This document shows, piece by piece, positions 44,421-51,945 of a stretch of DNA of 64,000 nt (position 1 is the first letter of the stretch; each line of letters starts with the position of its first letter). A model generated the notes under the pieces. That model was not told the DNA's origin. It made no database searches and saw only the letters and a program-made list of their open reading frames with translations. The translations under genes and the position numbers were made by a program. Origin of the DNA: Corynebacterium sp. P4-C1 (lineage in GTDB: Bacteria; Actinomycetota; Actinomycetes; Mycobacteriales; Mycobacteriaceae); contig NZ_CP129966.1 of NCBI RefSeq assembly GCF_030503595.1, positions 1,054,001 to 1,118,000 on the forward strand. The letters are read 5' to 3'.

Positions 44421-44460
44421 GTAGCGGGGGCTGGATTCGAACCAACGACCTCTGGGTTAT
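44421..44460. repeat. Left 40-bp attachment-site repeat
   Basis: Identical to 53508-53547, running from GTAGCGGGGGCTGG to CTCTGGGTTAT. It covers the anticodon-loop edge, T-arm and acceptor 3' strand of the initiator tRNA, then diverges (TCGG versus TGAG). It is the displaced original chromosomal 3' end of the gene; the IS481-type element entered its first bases. Confidence 0.92.
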
Positions 44461-44555
44461 CGGATTACATTCGAACCTAACTGGTGTTATTCGATTCTGA
44501 CCATGCAGTTTAGGCGCGTTTTAGATCATTTAGAGCCATTTAGAAACATCCAGAA

Positions 44556-45058
44556 TCATCCCTCTAGTGCACCATCTAGTGCACCACCCGCAAGCACTGA
44601 CTGCATGGCCGAAACGTCGGTGAGGTCCGTGTAGTTTCGAGCGTTCATCACTTCGGTGTGCCCAAAGAAGGCGCTTCGGATCTCGGCGGGAACTCCGCGA
44701 GCGATTGCGCGGTTGTTGAGCACCGTGCGCCACGCGTGTGATCTCATGGAAGAAACGGCCGGGTCTTCGAGTTGGACGCCAATGTCTTTGTAAAGCGCCG
44801 CACACGCCTTGACTGTGTTATCCGTCCGCCAGTGCGAGTGCTTGCCCCCCGGTGCCGGAAGGAGCGGATCGCCGGGGCCGATTGTCTTGATTCGCTCTAG
44901 CCAGAATTTCTCGCACCGCGCATCAAGCATCGGTACGGTTCGCCCCCGGTGAGTCTTGGAGTGTTCTGCCTGCACCGTCACCGCGAGTGAGTCTTGCGTG
45001 ACAGTCGCGTCCTCACGAGTGAGCGCAAGCGCTTCGCTAATACGCAGACCCGGACCTG
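44556..45058 (-). pseudogene. Tyrosine recombinase (integrase), 5' part lost to an IS3 insertion
   Basis: The C-terminal catalytic domain is present: first Arg in GLRISEALAL, HxxR in MRSHAWRT, His in FGHTEVMNARNY with the nucleophile Tyr in RNYTDL. The coding homology stops at about 45058, where an IS3-type end begins (CTGGTGGTGGACACG), so the N-terminal arm- and core-binding domains are missing. It lies about 95 bp from the left attachment repeat, as integrases of tRNA-targeting elements usually do. Confidence 0.88.
44564..44586. repeat. Tandem CTAGTGCACCA repeat, left end of element
   Basis: Two CTAGTGCACCA copies separated by one base (44564-44574 and 44576-44586), inside the last integrase codons. 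The same two-copy array occurs near the other end at 53417-53439 in the same orientation. Probable arm-type integrase sites. Nearby, TTTAGA recurs three times at 9-10 bp spacing (44519-44544). Confidence 0.7.
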
Positions 45059-45121
45059 ACCCCCTGGTGGTGGACACGCTGAAACCAGCATGTCGCTGGG
45101 GAAGTGAGGTACCTTTCCACC

Positions 45122-45460
45122 ATGCCACGCAAGACCTACACCGAGCGGTTCAAGCGTGACGCAGTCTCGTTGTACGAGTCGACTCCCGGAGCAACGATCA
45201 ACGCGATCGCCTCCGATCTCGGGGTCAACCGCAACTCGCTGCGCAGCTGGCTCGATGCCTTCGGCACACGCACCAAAACCAATGCCAACGGTGAGAAAGT
45301 CGCCAGCCTCATCGCCGCGTCGGACTCCGCCACCGCTGCCTCAGGACTGTCGGACGCCGAGCGCATCCGCGTACTGGAACGCGAAAACGCCAAACTCCGC
45401 GAGGAACGAGAAATCCTTCGTAAGGCGGCCAAGTATTTCGCGGAAGAGACGAACTGGTGA
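45122..45460 (+). CDS. IS3-family transposase OrfA
   Basis: A 112-residue HTH protein. It has MPRKTYTERFKRDAVSLYES, a helix-turn-helix at IASDLGVNRNSLRSWL, and a leucine-zipper-like C-terminus (RIRVLERENAKLREEREILRKAAKYFA). ATG at 45122. It overlaps OrfB by 4 bases (GTGA), the usual IS3 layout. The element start lies near 45059, inside the integrase. Confidence 0.9.
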   Translation: MPRKTYTERFKRDAVSLYESTPGATINAIASDLGVNRNSLRSWLDAFGTRTKTNANGEKVASLIAASDSATAASGLSDAERIRVLERENAKLREEREILRKAAKYFAEETNW

Positions 45461-45999
45461 ACCGCTTCCGGTTCGTTGACGACCATCGAGACCTCTACGA
45501 GGTCAAGCGGTTATGCCAGGTCCTGAAAATCAATCGGTCCTCTTACTACGCCTGGAAATCAGCTGCCCCTGCCCGCCGGCAACGCCTCGTCGATGACGCG
45601 GTGCTGGGAGCGCAGATCAAGGCCACCTTCAACGCCGAGAACGGCTGCTACGGCGCGAAACGAGTGACTGCGGCGATCAACTCCGATCCCGTCAACGACC
45701 GGGGCAAGGGCGGCCGTCTCAATCACAAGCGCACCGCCCGGCTGATGCGGCAGATGGGCCTTTTTGGTTTCACCAGGAAACGCCGGGTGAAAACGACGAC
45801 GTCGAGTAAACGGGCCCCGAGGTTTCCGGATCTGCTGCAACGCCGGTTCACTGCGGACAGGCCGAACGCGGTCTACGTCGGCGACATCACGTACCTGCCG
45901 ATCGCGGACGGGTCGAATATGTACCTGGCCACGGTTATCGACTGCTATTCGCGGCAGTTGACGGGGTTTGCGATCGCTGATGTGAGGCAGTCTCCCTGA
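45457..45999 (+). pseudogene. IS3-family transposase OrfB, 3' truncated
   Basis: 180 residues, about 60% of the usual length. The HTH_21-type segment (VKRLCQVLKINRSSYYAW, NGCYGAKRVTAAIN, KRTARLMRQMGLFG) and the first catalytic Asp (YVGDITYLPIADG) are present. The sequence breaks off after GFAIADVRQ near 45990, so the second Asp and the Glu are lost. GTG start. The element cannot transpose on its own. Confidence 0.88.
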
Positions 46000-46186
46000 A
46001 GCGATTGGCTGCCTCATATTCTTGACCAAATGCTTCGTTATCCCCAGGCGGATCGTCCAGGATCGCGCGAATTTGATCCGTTCAACCCTTGCCAGGAACT
46101 CTCATCCTGTTCCGACCGGCTTTCGATCGTCCGAAAGGTCACGCCGGTGCCAAAGAACGACTGAAGCCCTCAGGGACGGCTATCGG
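46000..46186. other. Unassigned spacer after the IS3 remnant
   Basis: 187 bases between the broken IS3 OrfB and the regulator gene. No convincing gene, RNA or repeat is seen. Probably junction debris from the event that removed the IS3 3' end. Confidence 0.5.
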
Positions 46187-46873
46187 TCAATTGAGGGAGA
46201 TCCCCGCGTCGTTGAGCGCTGCCCGCCCGGCGGGAGTGAGACGCACGGCCCGGGTACGACCCCTGCGGGAAAGCCATTCCTTATCCAGCAGAGTCTTGCA
46301 GATTCCCGTGCCGAGAGGGCCGGCGAGGTGGAAGCGGCGTTCGGTGGAGTCCATGCACGACCTGCCCGTGTCGAGCATCTTCGGGGGCACACCCCACTGC
46401 ATGAACAAGCGATGACCTTGATTAGTGACCTGACAGTGCGAGTCGATGAACTCGTGCTCTTCCAGTTGTTCAGCCAGGCGCACCCCGAGCTTACCGGCGA
46501 GGTGCTGATAACAGGTGCGGCCTTCACGTAGGTTCGCATTCGCCCGTGACGCGCTGAGGCTGTGAGGAGTGGGCAGGGGCGAGCGGGCGACCACGCCAAG
46601 GCTCTCGACCACTCGTGCGATGTCTTCCCCGGCCAGGCGAATGTAGCGGTGCCGGCCCTGCCGAATGTCGTGGACGAGACCGTGGGTGACGAGCACGTCA
46701 ACATGCTCGCTCGCCGTCGACCGGGCCAGGCCCGCGTACCTGCCCAGTTCACCAACCGTCCAGGCCCGCCCGTCCATGAGCGCAGCACACATGGCCGCCC
46801 GCGACGAGTCAGCCAGAGCCGACGCGACTGTCGAGATATCCGGGACCGCTTCAGGAAACACGCGCGCAACCAT
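46187..46873 (-). CDS. ArsR-like winged-helix transcriptional regulator
   Basis: 228 residues. The N-terminal ArsR-type domain reads VASALADSSRAAMCAALMDGRAWTVGELGRYAGLARSTASEHVDVLVTHGLV and IRQGRHRYIRLAGEDIARVVESLG. The C-terminal half (CYQHLAGKLGVRLAEQLEEHEFI, CMDSTERRFHLAGPLG) is an extended region of the kind seen in larger ArsR regulators. It is divergent from the efflux gene, which it probably represses. GGAG lies only 2 bases before ATG 46873, so the start may be slightly different. Confidence 0.82.
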   Translation of the reverse strand: MVARVFPEAVPDISTVASALADSSRAAMCAALMDGRAWTVGELGRYAGLARSTASEHVDVLVTHGLVHDIRQGRHRYIRLAGEDIARVVESLGVVARSPLPTPHSLSASRANANLREGRTCYQHLAGKLGVRLAEQLEEHEFIDSHCQVTNQGHRLFMQWGVPPKMLDTGRSCMDSTERRFHLAGPLGTGICKTLLDKEWLSRRGRTRAVRLTPAGRAALNDAGISLN

Positions 46874-46977
46874 GTCTCCAGTGTGCACCCGGAACTGTTC
46901 GGTGACGACCGAACAATCGCAGGCGTAGTTTGAACTCACCAGATTCATTGCATCAGGAGACGAAGGGAGCGATCGCG

Positions 46978-47085
46978 ATGAACGGGGACCGCCAACGGCT
47001 ACGCGGGCACTACGATGAGGACTTCTACAAGTGCACCTACTTCGGCCACCCGCCCGCCGAGGCTTCGCTGGAGTCTCGCGTATGA
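46978..47085 (+). CDS. 35-residue protein coupled to the efflux gene
   Basis: ATG 46978 preceded by AAGGGAG at good spacing; the product begins MNGDRQRLRGHYDEDFYK. Its TGA overlaps the efflux ATG (ATGA), a strong sign of translational coupling. No family is recognised. It may be a truncated remnant of another gene, now acting as a leader. Confidence 0.55.
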   Translation: MNGDRQRLRGHYDEDFYKCTYFGHPPAEASLESRV

Positions 47086-48446
47086 CCGCGCATCGGCGCA
47101 CGGCGCTGGTCGCGACCCTCCTCGGTTTCTTCATCGTCATGCTCGATACGACCATCGTCAATGTCGCCCTCGCCGAGATCGGCACTGACCTCGACATGAC
47201 GGTGGGCTCACTGCAGTGGGTCGTCGACGCTTACACCCTCGTGTTCGCCGCGTTCCTTCTCACAGCTGGGGCCGCATGCGACCGTCTCGGGGCCCGCAGG
47301 GTTTACCTCGCTGGCCTGGTGGTCTTTGCTGTGCTCTCGGCCGTGTGCGCCCTCGCTCCCACAGGCGGGTTCCTCGTCGCTGGTCGCGCCGTCCAGGGCG
47401 TGGGCGCGGCAGCGATCGTGCCGGGCTCTCTGGCATTGCTGTCGGCTGTGTACGACGATCCGAAGGAACGAGCACGCGCCATCGGGCTGTGGGGCGGCGC
47501 AGGAGGTGTTGCCGCCGCGATCGGACCGGTCCTGGGCGGAGCGCTGGTGTCGACGATCGGGTGGCGGGCGGTGTTCTGGGTCAACCTCCCCATCGTCGCT
47601 ATCGGCTGTCTGCTCACCTTGTGGGCAATTCCCGCGCTCACGGGCAGTCGCGCGAGACGGGTGGACCTACCCGGACAGGTGCTCTCCGTGCTCACGCTGG
47701 TGGCAGTAACCTATGCAGTCATCACCGCAGGCGAACACGGATGGTCACCCTGGCAGGTAGCCGTGCTGATCGCCGGGGGCGTCTTCCTCGCCCTGTTCAT
47801 CATCGCAGAGCGACGACACCCGGACCCGATGCTGCCGATGGCCTTGTTCACTCGTGCCCGGTTCTCCGTGGCCGCAATGGTAGGGCTCGCGCTCAACATC
47901 AGCTTCTTCGGACAACTCTTCGTGCTCTCCCTCTTCTTCCAGCAGTACCTGGGATACGAGCCGTGGCTGGCAGGCCTCGCGCTGGCACCACAGGCGTGCA
48001 GCGCCGTGGTCGCGTCACCGCTGGGCGGCCGTGCCGTCGCCCGGTGGGGCGCGTTCCCCACCATGCTCACCGGCCTGGTAGTCGGCACGATCGGCTTCAG
48101 CAGCCTCGTGCTGCTCACCGCAGAAACCCCTTACGTGGTGGTCGCGGTGTTGACCTTCACGGCTGGATTCGGGATGGCCTTCGCGATGCCGGCCGCGACC
48201 TCGGCCGCAGTGGCCTCGGCCCCGCCGGAACATGTCGGCATCGCAGGAGGAGTCATCAATGCCGCCCGCCAGACCGGCAGCGTCGTCGGCGTCGCAGTCC
48301 TCGGCGAAATGGTCGCCAGTGGAGCGTTCCTCACAGGCTTCCACACAGCCGTCGCGGTCGCCGGTGGAGTCTTCGGTGCCGCAGCGCTCGTAGTTGCTGC
48401 CACCATCATCAGTCACCTACAGGAGCCAGTTACACCTGAAGTTTAG
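47082..48446 (+). CDS. MFS drug efflux transporter, DHA2 (14-TM) type
   Basis: A 454-residue proton antiporter. Motif D1-like LDTTIVNVALAEI in TM1, motif A in ACDRLGARRVYL, and motif C in GGVAAAIGPVLGGALV. About 14 segments. Usual substrates are quaternary compounds or antibiotics, not deducible here. It is divergent from the ArsR-like gene and coupled to the 35-residue frame. Confidence 0.9.
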   Translation: MTAHRRTALVATLLGFFIVMLDTTIVNVALAEIGTDLDMTVGSLQWVVDAYTLVFAAFLLTAGAACDRLGARRVYLAGLVVFAVLSAVCALAPTGGFLVAGRAVQGVGAAAIVPGSLALLSAVYDDPKERARAIGLWGGAGGVAAAIGPVLGGALVSTIGWRAVFWVNLPIVAIGCLLTLWAIPALTGSRARRVDLPGQVLSVLTLVAVTYAVITAGEHGWSPWQVAVLIAGGVFLALFIIAERRHPDPMLPMALFTRARFSVAAMVGLALNISFFGQLFVLSLFFQQYLGYEPWLAGLALAPQACSAVVASPLGGRAVARWGAFPTMLTGLVVGTIGFSSLVLLTAETPYVVVAVLTFTAGFGMAFAMPAATSAAVASAPPEHVGIAGGVINAARQTGSVVGVAVLGEMVASGAFLTGFHTAVAVAGGVFGAAALVVAATIISHLQEPVTPEV

Positions 48447-48487
48447 AATCATTGTGTGATGAAGCACCATCGGAGGAGGTCGAAGAA

Positions 48488-48520
48488 GCTGCTCTCCCCC
48501 CCAACTTTGCAACAGCACCT
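48488..48520. repeat. IS6-type terminal sequence, left copy
   Basis: A 33-base block ending CAACTTTGCAACAGCACCT. Read inward on the minus strand, GGTGCTGTTGCAAAGTTG has the form of IS6-family terminal inverted repeats. A near-identical copy in the same orientation lies at 50789-50820; they differ by one C. Confidence 0.75.
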
Positions 48521-48645
48521 ATACGAGCCAGGTGCGCGTCATGCGGGCAGCCCATTCAACAACGGCTGCACCAGTCAACGCTGCGTCGGTCGCGGCCTGT
48601 GTTTGTTTTGTACTCCATAGTCCATTAACTGCTAGCATCGCGGAC

Positions 48646-49248
48646 ATGGGTAGACCACGAACGTTTGACGAGGCGACGGTGCTGGATGCCGCGGCCGCGC
48701 AGTTCAGGGTGCGTGGATTCGCGGACACGTCGACTGAGCAGTTGTGCGCGGCGGCCGGGGTGCGGCGGAGCAGCCTGTACAACGCCTTCGACTCCAAGGA
48801 TGAGCTGTTCGTTCGAGCACTGGAGCGCTATGTCGAGGTCACTGGTGAGAGTCAGGAGGCGGTGCTCGCCGATGCCGAACTGGATGGCTTCGCACGCGTG
48901 AGCGGTGTTCTGAATCTCATGATCGCCGAGGAGTACGAGGCGTCCACTGAAGGGCACGCGGCCGGGTGCATGGTCGTGACGACACGCATGACGCCGGACC
49001 GCGGCAGTCAGGACCCGCGCGTCGCCCGCATCCTCGACCGTGCACTGGGACGCCAGCTCGCGATGCTGGAGCACGCCGTCAGGGCCGGCAGGTTCGACGG
49101 CAGCCTCCGGCCGGACCTGGACGCTCGGGACACCGCACTGCTGGTCGTCACCCTGATCTCAGGGATTCGCGTCATGGCACAGGCCGGCTCCGCACCCGAG
49201 GAACTGCGGCGGATCGTCGCACTCGGCCTCAGTGCCCTGACACCTTGA
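48646..49248 (+). CDS. TetR-family transcriptional regulator
   Basis: 200 residues. The N-terminal HTH reads GRPRTFDEATVLDAAAAQFRVRGFADTSTEQLCAAAGVRRSSLYNAFDSKDELF. The C-terminal ligand domain is helical. A -10-like TAGCAT (48633-48638) ends 7 bases before the ATG, with TTGTAC about 19 bases further up. No Shine-Dalgarno is present, so the mRNA may be leaderless. It is followed in the same direction by an efflux gene, presumably its target. Confidence 0.88.
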   Translation: MGRPRTFDEATVLDAAAAQFRVRGFADTSTEQLCAAAGVRRSSLYNAFDSKDELFVRALERYVEVTGESQEAVLADAELDGFARVSGVLNLMIAEEYEASTEGHAAGCMVVTTRMTPDRGSQDPRVARILDRALGRQLAMLEHAVRAGRFDGSLRPDLDARDTALLVVTLISGIRVMAQAGSAPEELRRIVALGLSALTP

Positions 49249-49333
49249 TACGCCACTACTGAGAAATCCGTGAGCTGTCGGGCTCACCTGCACCTTTATT
49301 TTGTACTAGAGAATCCAGATTGGAGACCGGGCA

Positions 49334-50521
49334 ATGAAGAAATACCTGTACGTACTGATGCTCACGATCATGGTGGTGGTCATGAGCGAGTTCCAGACCG
49401 CGGGGATGATGCCGCAGATCGCCGCAGACCTGGGCGTCTCGACCGGCCAGGTCGGGACGGTGGTCACTTTGTACGCGCTCGGCATGGCGCTCGGAGGCCC
49501 GCTGCTGGTGTACCTCCTGCGGCATCGCCCACCCAAAGCCTCGCTGTTGATCGTCATCGGAACCTATGCCGCGCTGGAGGTCCTGGTCCCGCTGATCCAC
49601 GAGTTCTGGTGGCTGGCACTGCTTCGCGTCCTGACCGGATGCCTCTCCGGCGCCGCCTATGGCATCGCCGTGTCCTACAGCGCCCGACTGGCCCCGAGTC
49701 CGGAGAAGATCGGCGAAGCAGTGTCCATCGTGCTCGGCGGCATCATGATCGGAACCGTCATCGGCCTGCCGCTGTCGCACTTCCTCGCGGCCCGCTGGGG
49801 CTGGCAGTCCAGCTTCTACATCCTAGGCATCGCGGCCTTCGCCGTGTTCCTCATCAGCCTGCTCACCCTGCCCGCCCCTGAAGCCGCCACCCAGGAAGCC
49901 GCCGCACAGGACCTGCGCAAGCTGCGCTCGCCGAAACTCTGGTCCAGATACCTGGTCAGCCTGCTGACCATCGGCGCAGCCTTTGCCGGCTTCTCCTACT
50001 TCACCCCGCTGCTGGAACAGAACGCCGGCTTCGCGACGAATACGACGACCCTGATCCTGCTCGCCTACGGGATCGTGTCCTTCATCGGCAACCTCATCGT
50101 CGGCAAGTTCGCCGACCAGCACGCCATCGGCATCCTGCGCATCGGACACACACTGCTATTCATCTCACTCGCGCTCCTTGGAGCCTTCAGCAACGCACAG
50201 CCGCTCGTGCTGGCCATGGTGCTCATCGTAGGCGTCGCCGGAGTGCCGATGAACCCCGCCCTGGTCGCCCGCGTCGCCGAAATCGGAGGAACCGGGAACA
50301 TGGTCAGCACGGTGCACACCTCCCTCATTACCATGGGCGTCGCCCTGGGATCAGCAATCGGCGCGCTCGCCATCGGCCGAGCCGGTGACGATCCCTCCGC
50401 AGCCATGTGGATCGGAGCAGCCTTCGCCGTTCTCGCCACACTCACCCTCGCAACACAAGCACGAGGCAGAAGACAACCTCTTCGACCGCCCCATGCAACT
50501 GAAACAGTAGATTGTGTCTGA
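49334..50521 (+). CDS. MFS efflux transporter, DHA1 (12-TM, chloramphenicol/arabinose-exporter-like)
   Basis: 395 residues with about 12 membrane segments. The start MKKYLYVLMLTIMVVVMSEFQTAGMMPQIAADLGVS is typical of the AraJ/Cmx-like branch, and GGIMIGTVIGLPLSHFLAARWGW is motif C-like. It is 85 bases after the TetR gene; the stretch between carries a TTTTGTACT word shared with the TetR promoter region. Substrate unknown; resistance is plausible but unproven. Confidence 0.88.
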   Translation: MKKYLYVLMLTIMVVVMSEFQTAGMMPQIAADLGVSTGQVGTVVTLYALGMALGGPLLVYLLRHRPPKASLLIVIGTYAALEVLVPLIHEFWWLALLRVLTGCLSGAAYGIAVSYSARLAPSPEKIGEAVSIVLGGIMIGTVIGLPLSHFLAARWGWQSSFYILGIAAFAVFLISLLTLPAPEAATQEAAAQDLRKLRSPKLWSRYLVSLLTIGAAFAGFSYFTPLLEQNAGFATNTTTLILLAYGIVSFIGNLIVGKFADQHAIGILRIGHTLLFISLALLGAFSNAQPLVLAMVLIVGVAGVPMNPALVARVAEIGGTGNMVSTVHTSLITMGVALGSAIGALAIGRAGDDPSAAMWIGAAFAVLATLTLATQARGRRQPLRPPHATETVDCV

Positions 50522-50627
50522 TCTGCTGATCTGATCAGATCACATCTCCAATCGGCAGGCCCGTCGATCTCCTGGACCATCAAACAGACGTAGCTACTTT
50601 CGCATCCCAACGGCGTTCTCGTCTCCA

Positions 50628-50741
50628 TGTAGCGCTGTGGAGGCGATGCACTCATTGCGGAAAGGGCAAGGCACGATGTTTGTCTACGGGCAACCGAACC
50701 CGGACGCGGTGATCGTCAACCGGGTCTTCGAGACGGCCTGA
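50628..50741 (+). pseudogene. IS6-family transposase, C-terminal remnant
   Basis: An open frame of 37 codons to TGA 50741. It reads EAMHSLRKGQGTMFVYG then QPNPDAVIVNRVFETA, like the C-terminus of corynebacterial IS6-type transposases. Nothing upstream of 50628 continues the domain. The IS6-type end lies 48 bp downstream (50789-50820), in the right place for an element's 3' end. Confidence 0.6.
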
Positions 50742-50788
50742 GAACGCCCACACGCAGCGGCCATCAGGGAATGAGAAACTGAGTCTTC

Positions 50789-50820
50789 GCTGCTCTCCCC
50801 CCAACTTTGCAACAGCACCT
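50789..50820. repeat. IS6-type terminal sequence, right copy
   Basis: Second copy of the block at 48488-48520, in the same orientation, 48 bp after the transposase remnant. The pair brackets the TetR/efflux genes. Confidence 0.75.
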
Positions 50821-50953
50821 GAAATGGGGACCGACGGTCTCAAGGTCCGGGGCGACATTCGCAGGGGTCAGATCTTGTATTTCTGGGAGTCGTAACGGGT
50901 ACCTGGTCTTGTAGGCCCAGGAGCTCCCACAGGTGGTCGACAACCTGCACTGG

Positions 50954-51011
50954 GCTCTTCCGGGGGCAAGGTTGGATGAATCGCTCTTCCGGGGGCAAGG
51001 TTGGATGAATC
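50954..51011 (+). repeat. 29-bp perfect tandem duplication
   Basis: Two adjacent copies (50954-50982 and 50983-51011) beginning GCTCTTCCGGGGGCAAGG and ending GGATGAATC. The surrounding 50821-51089 has no convincing gene. It is probably a replication-slippage product in decayed mobile DNA. Confidence 0.85.
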
Positions 51012-51090
51012 CCATCTCAGCGACACGGGAACTGTACGAATCGATGTATGGGTCGACCACGACCTCGGCGGATCTAGTATTTTGAAGAGA

Positions 51091-51120
51091 AAAATAACCC
51101 CGCAGGGAAACCTGCGGGGT
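51091..51120 (-). terminator. Intrinsic terminator after ssb
   Basis: On the minus strand ACCCCGCAGG-TTTC-CCTGCGGGGT is followed by TATTTTT, 11 bases after the ssb stop. A strong hairpin with a T-run. Confidence 0.9.
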
Positions 51121-51130
51121 GTTGTTGTAA

Positions 51131-51550
51131 CTAGAACGGTGCTTGTTCAGCGTCTGCGAGCGCTGCGTTCGCCGCCTCGCCTCCGCGACGGGCTGCTCGG
51201 GCCGCGGACTCCTTCTTGGAATCAATCAACTGCACCGTGTCGATGCGTGCGACCAGCGGGTAGTGCTTCACACCGTCCTTGTCGGTGTAGACGTCGGTTT
51301 TCAGCGAGTAGCTCACCGCGACGCGATCGCCGGAGCCGATGCAGCCGAACACGCCGGGGTTCTTCGCGTCCTGGACGTAGCCGGTCAGCTCCACGATCTC
51401 GGACTCAACCTTGCCGGTGGCCTTGTTCTTGAAGGTGTTGCGCGCATAGACGCTGAGCTTCACCGTCGCGCCACCGTTTGCGTGCTCGAACAGCTTCGGT
51501 GCGCGAGCTGCGTTGCCGACGATGGTGCCGTTGTTGAAGGGGTTGGACAT
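51131..51550 (-). CDS. ssb: Single-stranded DNA-binding protein, mobile-element type
   Basis: A 139-residue OB-fold protein. The N-terminus NGTIVGNAARAPKLFEHANGGATVKLSVYARNTF and the mid-region GSGDRVAVSYSLKTDVYTDKDG are SSB-like. The short tail ends ALADAEQAPF, with an acidic stretch before a terminal Pro-Phe, which resembles the partner-binding tip. AAGGAG precedes the ATG. Such SSBs accompany conjugative or plasmid modules. Confidence 0.85.
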   Translation of the reverse strand: MSNPFNNGTIVGNAARAPKLFEHANGGATVKLSVYARNTFKNKATGKVESEIVELTGYVQDAKNPGVFGCIGSGDRVAVSYSLKTDVYTDKDGVKHYPLVARIDTVQLIDSKKESAARAARRGGEAANAALADAEQAPF

Positions 51551-51641
51551 GGTGGTTCTCCTTACGTGAGTGGGTGTGAATTGCCGTGCAATTTGGGTAC
51601 TTAAGCAGCGGCTTTGCTGCTGCGGGGTGGTTGCGCTGTCG

Positions 51642-51785
51642 TTACAGCACTGCCCAGGGCAGCGGTGTGCCTGCCGCCTCTAGGTCGCGCAGTTCTTGCG
51701 CTGCGCCCGGATCGGCGTCCTCGCCGTCGATGCCGTCGGCGAGCTGGTAGAGCAGTTCCAGGTCGGTGTGGATGAAGTCGCGCAT
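51642..51785 (-). CDS. 47-residue acidic protein, unknown
   Basis: ATG 51785 with AAGGAGG 6 bases upstream. The product begins MRDFIHTDLELLYQLADG, is acidic, and ends TPLPWAVL. The strong ribosome site and the position between ssb and the DUF4192 gene, on the same strand, support a real gene. No family is recognised; small acidic element proteins can be regulators or antidefence factors, but nothing here shows it. Confidence 0.65.
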   Translation of the reverse strand: MRDFIHTDLELLYQLADGIDGEDADPGAAQELRDLEAAGTPLPWAVL

Positions 51786-51908
51786 CAGGTGCCTCCTTGT
51801 TCGGATTGATGGTCAATCCGTCTGTTGGAGACAGCTCTGCTGTCTAGGGGTCGCTCCCCTGTCTCGTTGAGGTATCTGTCTTCGCAAGCCACGGCCCCGC
51901 GAGAAAAA

Positions 51909-51936
51909 GAAACCCCGTTGCATCGCTGCAACGGGG
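51909..51936 (-). terminator. Intrinsic terminator after the DUF4192 gene
   Basis: On the minus strand CCCCGTTGCA-GCGA-TGCAACGGGG is followed by TTTCTTTTTC, 9 bases after the stop codon. Confidence 0.88.
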
Positions 51937-51945
51937 TGTGTGGTG

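Noticed and set aside
42914..44433. Reading 42914-44433 as a second, smaller tRNA-integrated element
   Set aside because: The shared 16 bp ends exactly at inverted IS termini and the only gene inside is a DDE transposase, so a transposition target duplication explains it better.
44421..44460. Second tRNA gene
   Set aside because: Only the 3' half of tRNA(fMet) is present; the anticodon 5' side and D-arm are missing, so it is an attachment-site copy.
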